From assembly GCA_025667525.1 (NCBI GenBank), contig CM046881.1, positions 28,221,580-28,285,579 of the forward strand: DNA of 64,000 nt, in the 5' to 3' direction. The notes beneath the pieces were generated by a model. It searched no databases. It had not been told where the DNA came from and saw only the letters and a program-made list of their open reading frames with translations. This stretch comes from Glebionis coronaria (Eukaryota; Streptophyta; Magnoliopsida; Asterales; Asteraceae). This document shows positions 37,695-52,307 of the stretch, piece by piece; within the stretch, counting starts at the first letter, position 1; each line of letters opens with the position of its first letter. The position numbers were made by a program, and so were the translations under genes.

Positions 37695-39758
37695 TCATGT
37701 ATCACATGTTATGACCATTTTATTGCAACCCACGTTTTCAGATAATTTCAATATAAATTTGTTTTTGTATGTTAGCGATTGTGTTTGGTACTCTATTTCT
37801 TGATAGCTCTTAATTTTAATAGAATAAAATATGGAATCAAATATTTTAGAGTCATATAATACATAAGCAAGTTGATCCTACATGAAATGTCAAAAAATAC
37901 TTGTCCTTCTTTTTCATATTATTCACCTATGTAGGCTTCCCAAGGTTAAACAATATCATTTTTAGGTCAAATAACATGACGTGTTGTTAGAGCACACTCA
38001 TGTCTTGACCTTTATATTATAATGTGCCGTCGAGATGCTCTTTGTCTACTACATTCACAACTACCTCAAATACTAGCTGACCAACATTTACTCCAATAAA
38101 ACTCAACCAAAACTAAACAGAGCTAACATATACATGTGTTATATCCATCAAGAATCCGGGCAAATACATTTTGCCCGGATCCTATGTGGTCTTTATGGAC
38201 TGGAAATAGTTTTAGAGGTTTTTTCTTAGGTTTGGATGATTTGAGCCGGTTACGACATTTTTAGCTGTTCTTAGTAGGTTTTTATCAGTTTTTGATCGGG
38301 TTTAGTCGCTTTTGACCAATGCTTGCCTGGATAAAAGTACTCCTTTTTTCAAGCATCTATTTTCTTAGTTGTGGTCTTGAAACGGAGTCATGTATCACAT
38401 GCTATGACCATTTTATTGCAACCCATGTTTTCAGATAATTTCAATATAAATTTGTTTTTGTATGTTAGCGATTGTGTTTGGTACTCTATTTCTTGATAGC
38501 TCTTAATTTTAATAGAATAAAACATGGAGTCAAATATTTTAGAGCATAAGCAAGTTGATCCTACATGAAATGTCAAAAAATACTTGTCCTTCTTTTGCAT
38601 ATTATTCACCTATGTAGGCTTCCCAAGGTTAAACAATATCATTTTTAGGTCAAATAACATGACGTGTTGTTAGAGCACACTCATGTCTTGACCTTTATAC
38701 TATAATGTGCCGTCGAGATGCTCTTTGTCTACTACATTCACAACTACCTCAAATACTAGCTGACCAACTTTTACACCAATAAAACACAACCAAAACTAAA
38801 CAGAGCAAACATATAGATTTGTTTTATCCAACAAGAATCCGAGAAAATACATTTTGCCTCTATGTGGTCTATATGGACTGGAAATAGTTTTAGAGGTTTT
38901 TTATTAGGCTTGGATGATTTGAGCCGGTTACGGCATTTTTAGCTGTTCTTGGTAGGTTTTTATCAGTTTTTGATCGGGTTTAGTTGCTTTTGACCAATGC
39001 TTGCCTGGATAAAAGTACTCCTTTTTTAAAGCATCCATTTTCTTAGTTGTGGTCTTGAAACGGAGTCATGTATCACATGTTATGACCATTTTATTGCAAC
39101 CCACGTTTTCAGATAATTTCAATATAAATTTGTTTTTGTATGTTAGCGATTGTGTTTGGTACTCTATTTCTTGATAGCTCTTAATTTTAATAGAATAAAA
39201 TATGGAATCAAATATTTTAGAGTCATATAATACATAAGCAAGTTGATCCTACATGAAATGTCAAAAAATACTTGTCCTTCTTTTTCATATTATTCACCTA
39301 TGTAGGCTTCCCAAGGTTAAACAATATCATTTTTAGGTCAAATAACATGACGTGTTGTTAGAGCACACTCATGTCTTGACCTTTATATTATAATGTGCCG
39401 TCGCGATGCTCTTTGTCTACTACATTCACAACTACCTCAAATACTAGCTGACCAACTTTTACACCAATAAAACTCAACCAAAACTAAACAGAGCTAACAT
39501 ATACATGTGTTATATCCATCAAGAATCCGGGCAAATACATTTTGCCCGGATCCTATGTGGTCTATATGGACTAGAAATAGTATTAGAGGTTTTTTCTTAG
39601 GTTTGGATGATTTGAGCCGGTTACGGCATTTTTAGCTGTTCTTAGTAGGTTTTTATCAGTTTTTGATCGGGTTTAGTCGCTTTTGACCAATGCTTGCCTG
39701 GATAAAAGTACTCCTTTTTTAAAGCATCCATTTTCTTAGTTGTGGTCTTGAAATGGAG
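37695..39758. repeat. Satellite array 2c: B plus one A-B dimer between HOR blocks
   Basis: Anchors 37695 (B, 693 bp), 38388 (A, 678 bp) and 39066 (B, 693 bp). These match the dimers at 24829-26892: AACATTTAC near 38083 as near 25217, CTTTTTCATATT near 37908 as near 25044, and TTAGGCTTGG near 38906 as near 26039. This short stretch of the older dimer separates the two 2,160-bp HOR blocks. Confidence 0.88.
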
Positions 39759-42700
39759 TCATGTATCACATGTTATGACCATTTTATTGCAACCCACGTT
39801 TTCAGATAATTTCAATATAAATTTGTTTTTGTATGTTAGCGATTGTGTTTGGTACTCTATTTCTTGATAGCTCTTAATTTTAATAGAATAAAACATGGAA
39901 TCAAATATTTTAGAGCATAAGCAAGTTGATCCTACATGAAATGTCAAAAAATACTTGTCCTTCTTTTGCATATTATTCACCTATGTAGGCTTCCCAAGGT
40001 TAAACAATATCATTTTTATGTCAAATAACATGACGTGTTGTTAGAGCACACTCATGTCTTGACCTTTATACTATAATGTGCCGTCGAGATGCTCTTTGTC
40101 TACTACATTCACAACTACCTCAAATACTAGCTGACCAACTTTTACACCAATAAAACACAACCAAAACTAAACAGAGCAAACATATAGATTTGTTTTATCC
40201 AACAAGAATCCGAGAAAATACATTTTACCTCTATGTGGTCTATATGGACTGGAAATAATTTTAGAGGTTTTTTATTAGGTTTGGATGATTTGAGCCGGTT
40301 ACGGCATTTTTAGCTGTTCTTGGTAGGTTTTTATCAGTTTTTGATCGGGTTTAGTCGCTTTTGACCAATGCTTGCCTGGATAAAAGTACTCCTTTTTTAA
40401 AGCATCCATTTTATTAGTTGTGGTCTTGAAACGGAGTCATGTATCACATGTTATGACCATTTTATTGCAACCCACGTTTTCAGATAATTTCAATATAAAT
40501 TTGTTTTTGTATGTTAGCGATTGTGTTTGGTACTCTATTTCTTGATAGCTCTTAATTTTAATAGAATAAAATATGGAATCAAATATTTTAGAGTCATATA
40601 ATACATAAGCAAGTTGATCCTACATGAAATGTCAAAAAATACTTGTCCTCCTTTTGCATATTATTCACCTATGTAGGCTTCCCAAGGTTAAACAATATCA
40701 TTTTTAGGTCAAATAACATGACGTGTTGTTAGAGCACACTCATGTCTTGACCTTTATATTATAATGTGCCGTCGAGATGCTCTTTGTCTACTACATTCAC
40801 AACTACCTCAAATAATAGCTGACCAACTTTTACACCAATACAACTCAACCAAAACTAAACAGAGCTAACATATACATGTGTTATATCCATCAAGAATCCG
40901 GGCAAATATATTTTGCCCGGATCCTATGTGGTCTATATGGACTGGAATTAGTTTTAGAGGTTTTTTCTTAGGTTTGGATGATTTGAGCCGGTTATAGCAT
41001 TTTTAGCTGTTCTTAGTAGGTTTTTATCAGTTTTTGATCGGGTTTAGTCGCTTTTGACCAATGCTTGCCTGGATAAAAGTACTCCTTTTTTCAAGCATCC
41101 ATTTTCTTAGTTGTGGTCTTGAAACGGAGTCATGTATCACATGTTATGACCATTTTATTGCAACCCACGTTTTCAGATAATTTCAATATTTTAGAGTCAT
41201 ATAATACATAAGCAAGTTGATCCTACATGAAATGTCAAAAATGCTTGACCATTTTAGAGGTTTTTTCTTAGGTTTGGATGATTTGAGCCGGTTACGGCAT
41301 TTTTAGCATCCATTTTCTTAGTTGTGGTCTTGAAACGGAGTCATGTATCACATGCTATGACCATTTTATTGCAACCCATGGAGTCAAATATTTTAGAGCA
41401 TAAGCAAGTTGATCCTACATGAAATGTCAAAAATACTTGTCCTTCTTTTGCATATTATTCACCTATGTAGGCTTCCCAAGGTTAAACAATATCATTTTTA
41501 GGTCAAATAACATGACGTGTTGTTAGAGCACACTCATGTCTTGACCTTTATACTATAATGTGCCGTCGAGATGCTCTTTGTCTACTACATTCACAACTAC
41601 CTCAAATACTAGCTGACCAACTTTTACACCAATAAAACACAACCAAAACTAAACAGAGCAAACATATAGATTTGTTTTATCCAACAAGAATCCGAGAAAA
41701 TACATTTTGCTTCTATGTGGTCTATATGGACTGGAAATAATTTTAGAGGTTTTTTATTAGGTTTGGATGATTTGAGCCGGTTACGGCATTTTTAGCTGTT
41801 CTTAGTAGGTTTTTATCAGTTTTTGATCGGGTTTAGTCGCTTTTGACCAATGCTTGCCTGGATAAAAGTACTCCTTTTTTAAAGCATCCATTTTCTTAGT
41901 TGTGGTCTTGAAACGGAGTCATGTATCACATGTTATGACCATTTTATTGCAACCCACGTTTTCAGATAATTTCAATATAAATTTGTTTTTGTATGTTAGC
42001 GATTGTGTTTGGTACTCTATTTCTTGATAGCTCTTAATTTTAATAGAATAAAACATGGAATCAAATATTTTAGAGCATAAGCAAGTTGATCCTACATGAA
42101 ATGTCAAAAAATACTTGTCCTTCTTTTGCATATTATTCACCTATGTTGGCTTCCCAAGGTTAAACAATATCATTTTTAGGTCAAATAACATGACGTGTTG
42201 TTAGAGCACACTCATGTCTTGACCTTTATACTATAATGTGCCGTCGAGATGCTCTTTGTCTACTACATTCACAACTACCTCAAATACTAGCTGACCAACT
42301 TTTACACCAATAAAACACAACCAAAACTAAACAGAGCAAACATATAGATTTGTTTTATCCAACAAGAATCCGAGAAAATACATTTTGCCTCTATGTGGTC
42401 TATATGGACTGGAAATAATTTTAGAGGTTTTTTATTAGGTTTGGATGATTTGAGCCAGTTACGGCATTTTTAGCTGTTCTTGGTAGGTTTTTATCAGTTT
42501 TTGATCGGGTTTAGTCGCTTTTGACCAATGCTTGCCTGGATAAAAGTACTCCTTTTTTAAAGCATCCATTTTCTTAGTTGTGGTCTTGAAACGGAGTCAT
42601 GTATCACATGTTATGACCATTTTATTGCAACCCACGTTTTCAGATAATTTCAATATAAATTTGTTTTTGTATGTTAGCGATTGTGTTTGGTACTCTATTT

Positions 42701-44071
42701 CTTGATAGCTCTTAATTTTAATAGAATAAATTATGGAATCAAATATTTTAGAGTCATATAATACATAAGCAAGTTGATCCTATATGAAATGTCAAAAAAT
42801 ACTTGTCCTCCTTTTGCATATTATTCACCTATGTAAGCTTCCCAAGGTTAAACAATATCATTTTTAGGTCAAATAACATGACGTGTTGTTAGAGCACACT
42901 CATGTCTTGACCTTTATATTATAATGTGCCGTCGAGATGCTCTTTGTCTACTACATTCACAACTACCTCAAATAATAGCTGACCAACTTTTACACCAATA
43001 AAACTCAACCAAAACTAAACAGAGCTAACATATACATGTGTTATATCCATCAAGAATCCGGGCAAATATATTTTGCCCGGATCCTATGTGGTCTATATGG
43101 ACTGGAATTAGTTTTAGAGGTTTTTTCTTAGGTTTGGATGATTTGAGCCGGTTACGGCATTTTTAGCTGTTCTTAGTAGGTTTTTATCAGTTTTTGATCG
43201 GGTTTAGTCGCTTTTGACCAATGCTTGCCTGGATAAAAGTACTCCTTTTTTCAAGCATCCATTTTCTTAGTTGTGGTCTTGAAACGGAGTCATGTATCAC
43301 ATGTTATGACCATTTTATTGCAACCCACGTTTTCAGATAATTTCAATATTTTAGAGTCATATAATACATAAGCAAGTTGATCCTACATGAAATGTCAAAA
43401 ATGCTTGACCATTTTAGAGGTTTTTTCTTAGGTTTGGATGATTTGAGCCGGTTACGGCATTTTTAGCATCCATTTTCTTAGTTGTGGTCTTGAAACGGAG
43501 TCATGTATCACATGCTATGACCATTTTATTGCAACCCATGGAGTCAAATATTTTAGAGCATAAGTCCTACATGAAATGTCAAAAAATACTTGTCCTTCTT
43601 TTGCATATTATTCACCTATGTAGGCTTCCCAAGGTTAAACAATATCATTTTTAGGTCAAATAACATGACGTGTTGTTAGAGCACACTCATGTCTTGACCT
43701 TTATACTATAATGTGCCGTCGAGATGCTCTTTGTCTACTACATTCACAACTACCTCAAATACTAGCTGACCAACTTTTACACCAATAAAACACAACCAAA
43801 ACTAAACAGAGCAAACATATAGATTTGTTTTATCCAACAAGAATCCGAGAAAATACATTTTGCTTCTATGTGGTCTATATGGACTGGAAATAATTTTAGA
43901 GGTTTTTTATTAGGTTTGGATGATTTGAGCCGGTTACGGCATTTTTAGCTGTTCTTGGTAGGTTTTTATCAGTTTTTGATCGGGTTTAGTCGCTTTTGAC
44001 CAATGCTTGCCTGGATAAAAGTACTCCTTTTTTAAAGCATCCATTTTCTTAGTTGTGGTCTTGAAACGGAG
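39759..44071. repeat. Satellite array 2d: two further 2,160-type units
   Basis: Units start at 39759 and 41919, with A*, B, 211-bp and shortened-A parts in the same order as 26893-37694. The second ends with the 571-bp variant. They lack the ACGAGTC deletion of units 2-4 and resemble the first and fifth units, so they were not part of the most recent amplification. Confidence 0.9.
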
Positions 44072-47000
44072 TCATGTATCACATGTTATGACCATTTTAT
44101 TGCAACCCACGTTTTTAGATAATTTCAATATAAATTTGTTTTTGTATGTTAGCGATTGTGTTTGGTACTCTATTTCTTGATAGCTCTTAATTTTAATAGA
44201 ATAAAACATGGAATCAAATATTTTAGAGTCATATAATACATAAGCAAGTTGATCCTACATGAAATGTCAAAAAATACTTGTCCTTCTTTTGCATATTATT
44301 CACCTATGTAGGCTTCCCAAGGTTAAACAATATTATTTTTAGGTCAAATAACATGACGTGTTGTTAGAGCACACTCATGTCTTGACCTTTATATTATAAT
44401 GTGCCGTCGAGATGCTCTTTGTCTACTACATTCACAACTACCTCAAATACTAGCTGACCAACTTTTACACCAATAAAACTCAACCAAAACTAAACAGAGC
44501 TAACATATACATGTGTTATATCCATCAAGAATCCGGGCAAATACATTTTGCCCGGATCCTATGTGGTCTATATGGACTGGAATTAGTTTTAGAGGTTTTT
44601 TCTTAGGTTTGGATGATTTGAGCCGGTTACGGCATTTTTAGCTGTTCTTAGTAGGTTTTTATCAGTTTTTGATCGGGTTTAGTCGCTTTTGACCAATGCT
44701 TGCCTGGATAAAAGTACTCCTTTTTTAAAGCATCCATTTTCTTAGTTGTGGTCTTGAAACGGAGTCATGTATCACATGCTATGACCATTTTATTGCAACC
44801 CAAGTTTTCAGATAATTTCAATATAAATTTGTTTTTGTATGTTAGCGATTGTGTTTGGTACTCTATTTCTTGATAGCTCTCAATTTTAATAGAATAAAAC
44901 ATGGAGTCAAATATTTTAGAGCATAAGCAAGTTGATCCTACATGAAATGTCAAAAAATACTTGTCCTTCTTTTGCATATTATTCACCTATGTAGGCTTCC
45001 CAAGGTTAAACAATATCATTTTTAGGTCAAATAACATGACGTGTTGTTAGAGCACACTCATGTCTTGACCTTTATACTATAATGTGCCGTCGAGATGCTC
45101 TTTGTCTACTACATTCACAACTACCTCAAATACTAGCTGACCAACTTTTACACCAATAAAACACAACCAAAACTAAACAGAGCAAACATATAGATTTGTT
45201 TTATCCAACAAGAATCCGAGAAAATACATTTTGCCTCTATGTGGTCTATATGGACTGGAAATAATTTTAGAGGTTTTTTATTAGGTTTGGATGATTTGAG
45301 CCGGTTACGGCATTTTTAGCTGTTCTTGGTAGGTTTTTATCAGTTTTTGATCGGGTTTAGTCGCTTTTGACCAATGCTTGCCTGGATAAAAGTACTCCTT
45401 TTTTAAAGCATCCATTTTCTTAGTTGTGGTCTTGAAACGGAGTCATGTATCACATGTTATGACCATTTTATTGCAACCCACGTTTTTAGATAATTTCAAT
45501 ATAAATTTGTTTTTGTATGTTAGCGATTGTGTTTGGTACTCTATTTCTTGATAGCTCTTAATTTTAATAGAATAAAACATGGAATCAAATATTTTAGAGT
45601 CATATAATACATAAGCAAGTTGATCCTACATGAAATGTCAAAAAATACTTGTCCTTCTTTTGCATATTATTCACCTATGTAGGCTTCCCAAGGTTAAACA
45701 ATATTATTTTTAGGTCAAATAACATGACGTGTTGTTAGAGCACACTCATGTCTTGACCTTTATATTATAATGTGCCGTCGAGATGCTCTTTGTCTACTAC
45801 ATTCACAACTACCTCAAATACTAGCTGACCAACTTTTACACCAATAAAACTCAACCAAAACTAAACAGAGCTAACATATACATGTGCTATATCAATCAAG
45901 AATCCGGGCAAATACATTTTGCCCGGATCCTATGTGGTCTATATGGACTGGAATTAGTTTTAGAGGTTTTTTCTAAGGTTTGGATGATTTGAGCCGGTTA
46001 CGGCATTTTTAGCTGTTCTTAGTAGGTTTTTATCAGTTTTTGATCGGGTTTAGTCGCTTTTGACCAATGCTTGCCTGGATAAAAGTACTCCTTTTTTCAA
46101 GCATCCATTTTCTTAGTTGTGGTCTTGAAACGGAGTCATGTATCACATGCTATGACCATTTTATTGCAACCCAAGTTTTCAGATAATTTCAATATAAATT
46201 TGTTTTTGTATGTTAGCGATTGTGTTTGGTACTCTATTTCTTGATAGCTCTCAATTTTAATAGAATAAAACATGGAGTCAAATATTTTAGAGCATAAGCA
46301 AGTTGATCCTACATGAAATGTCGAAAAATACTTGTCCTTCTTTTGCATATTATTCACCTATGTAGGCTTCCCAAGGTTAAACAATATCATTTTTAGGTCA
46401 AATAACATGACGTGTTGTTAGAGCACACTCATGTCTTGACCTTTATACTATAATGTGCCGTCGAGATGCTCTTTGTCTACTACATTCACAACTACCTCAA
46501 ATACTAGCTGACCAACTTTTACACCAATAAAACACAACCAAAACTAAACAGAGCAAACATATAGATTTGTTTTATCCAACAAGAATCCGAGAAAATACAT
46601 TTTGCCTCTATGTGGTCTATATGGACTGGAAATAATTTTAGAGGTTTTTTATTAGGTTTGGATGATTTGAGCCGGTTACGGCATTTTTAGCTGTTCTTGG
46701 TAGGTTTTTATCAGTTTTTGATCGGGTTTAGTCGCTTTTGACCAATGCTTGCCTGGATAAAAGTACTCCTTTTTTAAAGCATCCATTTTCTTAGTTGTGG
46801 TCTTGAAACGGAGTCATGTATCACATGTTATGACCATTTTATTGCAACCCACGTTTTTAGATAATTTCAATATAAATTTGTTTTTGTATGTTAGCGATTG
46901 TGTTTGGTACTCTATTTCTTGATAGCTCTTAATTTTAATAGAATAAAACATGGAATCAAATATTTTAGAGTCATATAATACATAAGCAAGTTGATCCTAC

Positions 47001-50000
47001 ATGAAATGTCAAAAAATACTTGTCCTTCTTTTGCATATTATTCACCTATGTAGGCTTCCCAAGGTTAAACAATATTATTTTTAGGTCAAATAACATGACG
47101 TGTTGTTAGAGCACACTCATGTCTTGACCTTTATATTATAATGTGCCGTCGAGATGCTCTTTGTCTACTACATTCACAACTACCTCAAATACTAGCTGAC
47201 CAACTTTTACACCAATAAAACTCAACCAAAACTAAACAGAGCTAACATATACATGTGTTATATCCATCAAGAATCCGGGCAAATACATTTTGCCCGGATC
47301 CTATGTGGTCTATATGGACTGGAATTAGTTTTAGAGGTTTTTTCTTAGGTTTGGATGATTTGAGCCGGTTACGGCATTTTTAGCTGTTCTTAGTAGGTTT
47401 TTATCAGTTTTTGATCGGGTTTAGTCGCTTTTGACCAATGCTTGCCTGGATAAAAGTACTCCTTTTTTCAAGCATCCATTTTCTTAGTTGTGGTCTTGAA
47501 ACGGAGTCATGTATCACATGCTATGACCATTTTATTGCAACCCAAGTTTTCAGATAATTTCAATATAAATTTGTTTTTGTATGTTAGCGATTGTGTTTGG
47601 TACTCTATTTCTTGATAGCTCTCAATTTTAATAGAATAAAACATGGAATCAAATATTTTAGAGCATAAGCAAGTTGATCCTACATGAAATGTCAAAAAAT
47701 ACTTGTCCTTCTTTTGCATATTATTCACCTATGTAGGCTTCCCAAGGTTAAACAATATCATTTTTAGGTCAAATAACATGACGTGTTGTTAGAGCACACT
47801 CATGTCTTGACCTTTATACTATAATGTGCCGTCGAGATGCTCTTTGTCTACTACATTCACAACTACCTCAAATACTAGCTGACCAACTTTTACACCAATA
47901 AAACACAACCAAAACTAAACAGAGCAAACATATAGATTTGTTTTATCCAACAAGAATCCGAGAAAATACATTTTGCCTCTATGTGGTCTATATGGACTGG
48001 AAATAATTTTAGAGGTTTTTTATTAGGTTTGGATGATTTGAGCCGGTTACGGCATTTTTAGCTGTTCTTGGTAGGTTTTTATCAGTTTTTGATCGGGTTT
48101 AGTCGCTTTTGACCAATGCTTGCCTGGATAAAAGTACTCCTTTTTTAAAGCATCCATTTTCTTAGTTGTGGTCTTGAAACGGAGTCATGTATCACATGTT
48201 ATGACCATTTTATTGCAACCCACGTTTTTAGATAATTTCAATATAAATTTGTTTTTGTATGTTAGCGATTGTGTTTGGTACTCTATTTCTTGATAGCTCT
48301 TAATTTTAATAGAATAAAACATGGAATCAAATATTTTAGAGTCATATAATACATAAGCAAGTTGATCCTACATGAAATGTCAAAAAATACTTGTCCTTCT
48401 TTTGCATATTATTCACCTATGTAGGCTTCCCAAGGTTAAACAATATCATTTTTAGGTCAAATAACATGACGTGTTGTTAGAGCACACTCATGTCTTGACC
48501 TTTATACTATAATGTGCCGTCGAGATGCTCTTTGTCTACTACATTCACAACTACCTCAAATACTAGCTGACCAACTTTTACACCAATAAAACACAACCAA
48601 AACTAAACAGAGCAAACATATAGATTTGTTTTATCCAACAAGAATCCGAGAAAATACATTTTGCCTCTATGTGGTCTATATGGACTGGAAATAATTTTAG
48701 AGGTTTTTTATTAGGTTTGGATGATTTGAGCCGGTTACGGCATTTTTAGCTGTTCTTGGTAGGTTTTTATCAGTTTTTGATCGGGTTTAGTCGCTTTTGA
48801 CCAATGCTTGCCTGGATAAAAGTACTCCTTTTTTAAAGCATCCATTTTCTTAGTTGTGGTCTTGAAACGGAGTCATGTATCACATGTTATGACCATTTTA
48901 TTGCAACCCACGTTTTCAGATAATTTCAATATAAATTTGTTTTTGTATGTTAGCGATTGTGTTTGGTACTCTATTTCTTGATAGCTCTTAATTTTAATAG
49001 AATAAAACATGGAATCAAATATTTTAGAGTCATATAATACATAAGCAAGTTGATCCTACATGAAATGTCAAAAAATACTTGTCCTTCTTTTGCATATTAT
49101 TCACCTATGTAGGCTTCCCAAGGTTAAACAATATCATTTTTAGGTCAAATAACATGACGTGTTGTTAGAGCACACTCATGTCTTGACCTTTATATTATAA
49201 TGTGCCGTCGAGATGCTCTTTGTCTACTACATTCACAACTACCTCAAATAATAGCTGACCAACTTTTACACCAATAAAACTCAACCAAAACTAAACAGAG
49301 CTAACATATACATGTGTTATATCCATCAAGAATCCGGGCAAATATATTTTGCCCGGATCCTATGTGGTCTTTATGGACTGGAAATAGTTTTAGAGGTTTT
49401 TTCTTAGGTTTGGATGATTTGAGCCGGTTACGGCATTTTTAGCTGTTCTTAGTAGGTTTTTATCAGTTTTTGATCGGGTTTAGTCGCTTTTGACCAATGC
49501 TTGCCTGGATAAAAGTACTCCTTTTTTCAAGCATCCATTTTCTTAGTTGTGGTCTTGAAACGGAGTCATGTATCACATGCTATGACCATTTCATTGCAAC
49601 CCATGTTTTCAGATAATTTCAATATAAATTTGTTTTTGTATGTTAGCGATTGTGTTTGGTACTCTATTTCTTGATAGCTCTCAATTTTAATAGAATAAAA
49701 CATGGAGTCAAATATTTTAGAGCATAAGCAAGTTGATCCTACATGAAATGTCAAAAAATACTTGTCCTTCTTTTGCATATTATTCACCTATGTAGGCTTC
49801 CCAAGGTTAAACAATATCATTTTTAGGTCAAATAACATGACGTGTTGTTAGAGCACACTCATGTCTTGACCTTTATACTATAATGTGCCGTCGAGATGCT
49901 CTTTGTCTACTACATTCACAACTACCTCAAATACTAGCTGACCAACTTATACACCAATAAAACACAACCAAAACTAAACAGAGCAAACATATAGATTTGT

Positions 50001-52307
50001 TTTATCCAACAAGAATCCGAGAAAATACATTTTGCCTCTATGTGGTCTATATGGACTGGAAATAATTTTAGAGGTTTTTTATTAGGTTTGGATGATTTGA
50101 GCCGGTTACGGCATTTTTAGCTGTTCTTGGTAGGTTTTTATCAGTTTTTGATCGGGTTTAGTCGCTTTTGACCAATGCTTGCCTGGATAAAAGTACTCCT
50201 TTTTTAAAGCATCCATTTTCTTAGTTGTGGTCTTGAAACGGAGTCATGTATCACATGTTATGACCATTTTATTGCAACCCACGTTTTTAGATAATTTCAA
50301 TATAAATTTGTTTTTGTATGTTAGCGATTGTGTTTGGTACTCTATTTCTTGATAGCTCTTAATTTTAATAGAATAAAATATGGAATCAAATATTTTAGAG
50401 TCATATAATACATAAGCAAGTTGATCCTACATAAAATGTCAAAAAATACTTGTCCTTCTTTTGCATATTATTCACCTATGTAGGCTTCCCAAGGTTAAAC
50501 AATATAATTTTTAGGTCAAATAACATGACGTGTTGTTAGAGCACACTCATGTCTTGACCTTTATATTATAATGTGCCGTCGAGATGCTCTTTGTCTACTA
50601 CATTCACAACTACCTCAAATACTAGCTGACCAACTTTTACACCAATAAAACTCAACCAAAACTAAACAGAGCTAACATATACATGTGTTATATCCATCAA
50701 GAATCCGGGCAAATACATTTTGCCCGGATCCTATGTGGTCTATATGGACTGGAATTAGTTTTAGAGGTTTTTTCTTAGGTTTGGATGATTTGAGCCGGTT
50801 ACGGCATTTTTAGCTGTTCTTAGTAGGTTTTTATCAGTTTTTGATCGGGCTTAGTCGCTTTTGACCAATGCTTGCCTGGATAAAAGTACTCCTTTTTTCA
50901 AGCATCCATTTTCTTAGTTGTGGTCTTGAAACGGAGTCATGTATCACATGCTATGACCATTTTATTGCAACCCAAGTTTTCAGATAATTTCAATATAAAT
51001 TTGTTTTTGTATGTTAGCGATTGTGTTTGGTACTCTATTTCTTGATAGCTCTCAATTTTAATAGAATAAAACATGGAGTCAAATATTTTAGAGCATAAGC
51101 AAGTTGATCCTACATGAAATGTCAAAAAATACTTGTCCTTCTTTTGCATATTATTCACCTATGTAGGCTTCCCAAGGTTAAACAATATCATTTTTAGGTC
51201 AAATAACATGACGTGTTGTTAGAGCACACTCATGTCTTGACCTTTATACTATAATGTGCCGTCGAGATGCTCTTTGTCTACTACATTCACAACTACCTCA
51301 AATACTAGCTGACCAACTTATACCCCAATAAAACACAACCAAAACTAAACAGAGCAAACATATAGATTTGTTTTATCCAACAAGAATCCGAGAAAATACA
51401 TTTTGCCTCTATGTGGTCTATATGGACTGGAAATAATTTTAGAGGTTTTTTATTAGGTTTGGATGATTTGAGCCGGTTACGGCATTTTTAGCTGTTCTTG
51501 GTAGGTTTTTATCAGTTTTTGATCGGGTTTAGTCGCTTTTGACCAATGCTTGCCTGGATAAAAGTACTCCTTTTTTAAAGCATCCATTTTCTTAGTTGTG
51601 GTCTTGAAACGGAGTCATGTATCACATGTTATGACCATTTTATTGCAACCCACGTTTTTAGATAATTTCAATATAAATTTGTTTTTGTATGTTAGCGATT
51701 GTGTTTCGTACTCTATTTCTTGATAGCTCTTAATTTTAATAGAATAAAATATGGAATCAAATATTTTAGAGTCATATAATACATAAGCAAGTTGATCCTA
51801 CATGAAATGTCAAAAAATACTTGTCCTTCTTTTGCATATTATTCACCTATGTAGGCTTCCCAAGGTTAAACAATATAATTTTTAGGTCAAATAACATGAC
51901 GTGTTGTTAGAGCACACTCATGTCTTGACCTTTATATTATAATGTGCCGTCGAGATGCTCTTTGTCTACTACATTCACAACTACCTCAAATACTAGCTGA
52001 CCAACTTTTACACCAATAAAACTCAACCAAAACTAAACAGAGCTAACATATACATGTGTTATATCCATCAAGAATCCGGGCAAATACATTTTGCCCGGAT
52101 CCTATGTGGTCTATATGGACTGGAATTAGTTTTAGAGGTTTTTTCTTAGGTTTGGATGATTTGAGCCGGTTACGGCATTTTTAGCTGTTCTTAGTAGGTT
52201 TTTATCAGTTTTTGATCGGGTTTAGTCGCTTTTGACCAATGCTTGCCTGGATAAAAGTACTCCTTTTTTAAAGCATCCATTTTCTTAGTTGTGGTCTTGA
52301 AACGGAG
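44072..52307. repeat. Satellite array 2e: dimers with CTCTCAATTTT A monomers
   Basis: Anchors 44072 (B-like), 44765, 45443, 46136, 46814, 47507, 48185, 48873, 49566, 50244, 50937 and 51615. A monomers now read GCTCTCAATTTT where earlier ones read GCTCTTAATTTT; most B monomers have ACGTTTTTAG. One unit is a trimer (47507-49565, 2,059 bp) because an extra 688-bp hybrid monomer sits at 48185-48872. Confidence 0.9.
48185..48872. repeat. B/A hybrid monomer (688 bp)
   Basis: It starts as B (CCCACGTTTTTAG, TCATATAATA insertion) and ends as A (TTATACTATAATG, AAACACAACC, GAGAAAATAC, no hairpin). Its length, 678 plus 10, agrees. The switch lies between about 48355 and 48505. It is followed by a normal B at 48873, giving the order A, B/A, B, as expected from unequal crossing-over. 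Confidence 0.85.
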
